Assembly: GCF_009856605.1 (NCBI RefSeq)
Contig: NZ_CP047242.1
Span: forward strand, 2,486,001 to 2,550,000
Direction: 5' to 3'
From: Trichormus variabilis 0441
GTDB lineage: Bacteria; Cyanobacteriota; Cyanobacteriia; Cyanobacteriales; Nostocaceae
Length of the DNA stretch: 64,000 bases
The notes beneath the pieces were generated by a model that was given only the letters and a program-made list of their open reading frames with translations, was not told the origin of the DNA and did not search any database. Positions within the stretch are counted from its first letter, which is position 1; each line of letters starts with the position of its first letter. Positions 63,847-64,000 of this stretch are shown here, piece after piece. Made by a program: the position numbers and the translations under genes.

Positions 63847-64000
63847 ATGAATTCTGTTTATTTGTGTTATAACCCTAAGTGTATTGCCCAAAGGATGTAT
63901 GAAATGATGGCTTTTTGGGCAAAAATTGAGTTAGATCAGGTCACTACCTTAGAGCAAAAATGACTGCGTTCCACTACAGGCGATCGCAAGAATTTTGGCT

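Overview
The window is from a filamentous, heterocyst-forming cyanobacterium of the Nostoc/Anabaena group. Evidence: abundant GCGATCGC (HIP1) octamers, heptamer STRR repeats, a kaiABC cluster with a short KaiA, a HetP-family protein, an HgdD/TolC-type porin, a biliverdin-type phytochrome and a LOV histidine kinase. From memory, the gene order from the phytochrome through tolC, kaiCBA, cmpDCBA and selO to the LOV kinase and diguanylate cyclase matches Anabaena sp. PCC 7120 around all2874-alr2902, read in reverse. This synteny was not checked by search.

Layout. 1-2.6 kb: the 3' end of a P-type ATPase, a JAMM peptidase and a MoeB/ThiF-rhodanese protein. 2.7-10.6 kb: two nearly identical IS1182-type elements in inverted orientation flank one large gene for a protein with a signal peptide, HEAT repeats and a NACHT-like NTPase. 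The whole unit carries a 5-bp target duplication and sits inside a MITE, so it looks like a composite transposon with this gene as cargo. 10.6-16.4 kb: a Uma2-type nuclease, an MFS transporter, an SDR protein, a HetP-like protein and a CDF metal exporter, with long repeat-rich gaps. 16.7-21.5 kb: a phytochrome kinase, a CheY-like regulator and a hybrid kinase. 21.6-29.8 kb: housekeeping and hypothetical genes (hisF, ruvB, TPR protein, tRNA-Val, S4-domain protein and others). 29.8-34.8 kb: TolC-like porin, then kaiC, kaiB and kaiA. 35.4-38.7 kb: a large kinase divergent from kai with three degenerate receiver-like regions.

39.0-41.9 kb: a CRISPR array of 37 clear 37-bp repeats plus a 38th degenerate terminal repeat split by a MITE. 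No cas genes are present in the window. Five spacer-repeat units near the distal end are duplicated. 41.9-43.6 kb: ExoD and a lipid kinase. 44.0-49.4 kb: cmpDCBA, a bicarbonate-type ABC importer (the nitrate NrtABCD family is the close alternative). 50-51.4 kb: SelO. 52.2-58.7 kb: a LOV/PAS/GAF hybrid kinase overlapping a receiver-GGDEF diguanylate cyclase. 58.7-63.8 kb: a glycerate-kinase-like protein, a Ycf20-like protein, a lipoprotein and a GT39-type glycosyltransferase.

The conserved part of the window is strongly weighted to light, time and carbon sensing: phytochrome, LOV, the Kai clock, c-di-GMP and bicarbonate uptake. The accessory part consists of the composite transposon, the MITEs and the CRISPR array. 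These intersect, since one MITE family was hit by the composite transposon at one locus and itself hit the CRISPR array at another.
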